Assembly (NCBI GenBank): GCA_026874595.1
Contig: CM049310.1
Coordinates: forward strand, 15,478,058 to 15,542,057
Direction: 5' to 3'
From: Sipunculus nudus
Taxonomy: Eukaryota; Annelida; Sipuncula; Golfingiida; Sipunculidae
Length of the DNA: 64,000 bases
Position numbers and translations under genes: made by a program
The notes under the pieces: generated by a model
The model's input: the letters and a program-made list of their open reading frames with translations, nothing else
What the model was told of the DNA's origin: nothing
Database searches by the model: none
Shown here: positions 61,626 through 64,000 of the stretch, piece by piece
Layout of the letters: each line of letters opens with the position of its first letter
Position numbering within the stretch: the first letter of the stretch is position 1

Positions 61626-62099
61626 GAAATGGGTGATAGATGGCAGCGCGTTGTTATCATGCTGCAGTCGACAATCTCGCGGTTACCTCCCAGTACATAT
61701 TGAATCCCCATCTTTATTATATTACAACAGTTTGTCACTTCTCGAATCTGTTATTTAACGGCATTCACCTAATTACCGTGACAATGTGGTACTTTGGGGC
61801 AGGAGAGGGGGACATGTTACCCTCACTTTTTTAAGGGTGGTGGGACAATAAAGTAGGCCTACCTTTTGTCCCCATCAAATATAAGACAATTCCATTAATC
61901 AGTTTACAGTTTTGTCATAATTTCCTCAATAAATTTTCAATAATGCATCTCATACAGAGAAAATTAAGATATTGCATTTGTAAACTGTCTCGTTGAATTA
62001 TCATACACATTAGCCTATATTTTTTAATGTTTAACTCAAATGTAAATTTTGAATAATAAATTCATGAAAATTGAGCAGAAAATATGTTTCGCATTATGA

Positions 62100-62119
62100 A
62101 ATATATATATATATATATA
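62100..62119. repeat. Short (TA)n microsatellite
   Basis: About 20 bp of alternating TA. A further TA/TG tract lies at about 62425-62452. Confidence 0.9.
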
Positions 62120-63178
62120 ATAATATGTGGTTGGAATGAAGAAGATAATGACGATATGTCTTGTGGAAGGATTTTGTCCTGTTTGTCATAAGGGAGCGGG
62201 AGTTGTTCAGGGATTGTGAGGAGGTACGTGTCTTAATGTCAGTGCTCCTTTAGGTTGCCCCCCGTCACACTTTCTCGACTGACAAGGCCCATGAGATGTA
62301 AACAGATGTTTTCGCACATTATTTTCCATTGCTTCCAGTTTTTTTTACTTTGATTCAAATGTGTTCCTCTAATAGCAACAACTTCAAATAACTTCTAATT
62401 AAAATATTAATTATTTCTTATTAAAAATATATATATATATGTGTGCGTGTGTGATTAAGCTGTCGCCTGTATCTGGACATTCAACACCTGTGTCTATATC
62501 AATCACGTTATACCTGTTAAGGTATCAGAGGTAGGCCTGTAAAAAGCGTGTTGACTGGAATTTTACTTAGATGACCAATTTAAAAATTGAGCAGCTGGTT
62601 CCCCGAATAGAATGGTTCACTCTATATTTATAAATTATCTAATATTAACTGGGATATGTCCATTATCGGATTATTCAACTAACTAATATAATTTCTGTTA
62701 TTTACTAGAATATTCCAAAATGGTATGTTTCACAATATTAATGTAATTTTTCATACTTTCTCGATTTGTTTTGGAAGTGATGTTTCACGGGATAAATAGA
62801 TAATTTCTAATAAATCATATATATATAATATACTTTTTATATCTAAGATGAAATAACCTACTTAATTTACAAGAACCTTTAAGTTCGAATTCTTCTTTTT
62901 GTATGCAGCTGCTGAATTAATATAAAATAGGAGGCTGAATTTTTTAATAATTGGCATTATTACGATTTTTCACTGTGTGTTCTTAAATATAGGTCCTGAT
63001 CGCACTTTCATGCATGCAATGTTATATACATGTATATATCTTGGGGCATCTTACAAGTAGAAGTTATAAAGACTAAAATGGTTCATGTACGGAATGTTTC
63101 CTTTGGGCATCTTAAAAGTAGAAGTCTGGGGCGGATCCAGGATTTTGCAAGGGGTAGGCTAGTAGATACTTTGCATAA

Positions 63179-63180
<2 letters not shown>

Positions 63181-63240
<60 letters not shown>
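63181..63240. repeat. (TA)30 microsatellite
   Basis: 60 bp of uninterrupted alternating AT. Confidence 0.97.
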
Positions 63241-63244
<4 letters not shown>

Positions 63245-63317
63245 AGCGCGCAGACACTTGCCATAGACATTTTCTTATTATCTATCTATCAATTAATTTA
63301 TATACATAAATAAGTGT

Positions 63318-63319
<2 letters not shown>

Positions 63320-63360
<41 letters not shown>
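63320..63360. repeat. (TA)n microsatellite
   Basis: 41 bp of uninterrupted alternating TA, about 80 bp from the previous tract. Confidence 0.97.
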
Positions 63361-63363
<3 letters not shown>

Positions 63364-63858
63364 GGTAGTGTTACCCTCCGATGTAAAGTGCTCTACCTGT
63401 TCAGGTAGTTGTTCTCTCACTGCTTTGCAGTGTATTTTCATAGTATATGTGTATTTATATCATATCATATGTATACTACTGATATGTTCACTGCTTCTAA
63501 AACCCTATTGCACATCAGTTCAATATGCTATTGAGCATCCTGGTATATAGCTTTGTATTATTTAAACTTAATACAACAATAACCTCCTTGCCCTGTTATG
63601 TTCCAGTATCGCACGTGTACCCCGACCAATCCTATTGTGCCCCCGAGAACAATAGGATCAGTGTCAGTCTTTCACATGCCCCCCCCCCCTCCCGCCCCGA
63701 ATCGCACAAAGCATAATCTCGTAATCTCGTAAAGTCTCGGCTATTCTAACCACGCCGTTAGCTTCATTCTAACCACATTCACCTGATGATTGGGTAGCAT
63801 CCCGTGAAACAGACTGTTGTGAATTAACAGTGTTGTTTTTCTTCAGTGTTATATATAA

Positions 63859-63863
<5 letters not shown>

Positions 63864-63910
<47 letters not shown>
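63864..63910. repeat. (TA)n microsatellite
   Basis: About 47 bp of uninterrupted alternating AT. Confidence 0.97.
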
Positions 63911-63912
<2 letters not shown>

Positions 63913-64000
63913 CAGTGTAAACTTCTCATGTTCAAAAGGTTATAATAAGTGAAAAGTTGGATACGTCAAATGAATTTAAGTCACTATAAAAAAAAAATTA

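Larger units (their letters stand above)
61626..64000. other. Upstream flank of LAMC1: microsatellites, no gene
   Basis: AT-rich sequence with several TA microsatellites. No coding region or RNA gene recognised on either strand. Distal promoter sequence of LAMC1 may lie here, but no further motif is supported. Confidence 0.6.

Overview
This is a 64 kb piece of an animal nuclear genome. It is AT-rich and has spliceosomal introns, long TA microsatellites and many decayed mobile repeats. It is occupied almost entirely by one gene on the minus strand. Twenty exons splice in one unbroken reading frame (3,734 coding nt, 1,244 codons plus 2 nt) and encode the N-terminal three quarters of a laminin gamma-1 type chain (LAMC1/lamb-2/LanB2 orthologue). 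The 3' end of the gene lies beyond base 1. The protein is about as diverged from the vertebrate chain as expected for a distant invertebrate. The intronic repeats (GGTGGCGCCACC-containing tandem repeats, TGACCTTGACCTTTGACCT arrays, ends with AGTCAGCTGAGC) are of kinds I associate with molluscs, especially bivalves. That taxonomic guess is an inference.

Layout, in gene order from right to left: 64000-61626 is upstream DNA with three long TA microsatellites. 61625-61502 is the promoter/5' UTR with a ZNF143/Staf-like site. Exon 1 (61102-61501) carries the ATG, the signal peptide and half of the laminin N-terminal (LN) domain. Intron 1 (13.4 kb) holds a clear PIF/Harbinger-type MITE (49101-50542) and a 2.1 kb element with a 287-bp tandem core rich in nuclear-receptor-like half sites (54295-56397). 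Exons 2 and 3 finish the LN domain. Intron 3 (33.9 kb) holds a 2.1 kb element with a 337-bp tandem core (19197-21279), a composite repeat (41776-43765), a 42-bp minisatellite (39848-40305), a possible TIR element (29864-30436) and assorted fragments. Exons 4-20 are packed into the first 12.9 kb and encode LE repeats 1-11, the L4/LamB module and the start of the coiled coil.

The product is a secreted basement-membrane subunit. The LN domain drives laminin network assembly, the LE/L4 rod carries the nidogen-binding loop, and the coiled coil joins alpha and beta chains. The nidogen loop here reads NIDFNAV instead of the vertebrate NIDPNAV.

I found no second protein gene, no intact tRNA or rRNA, and no autonomous transposon. 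The long introns contain only short open frames without recognisable domains.
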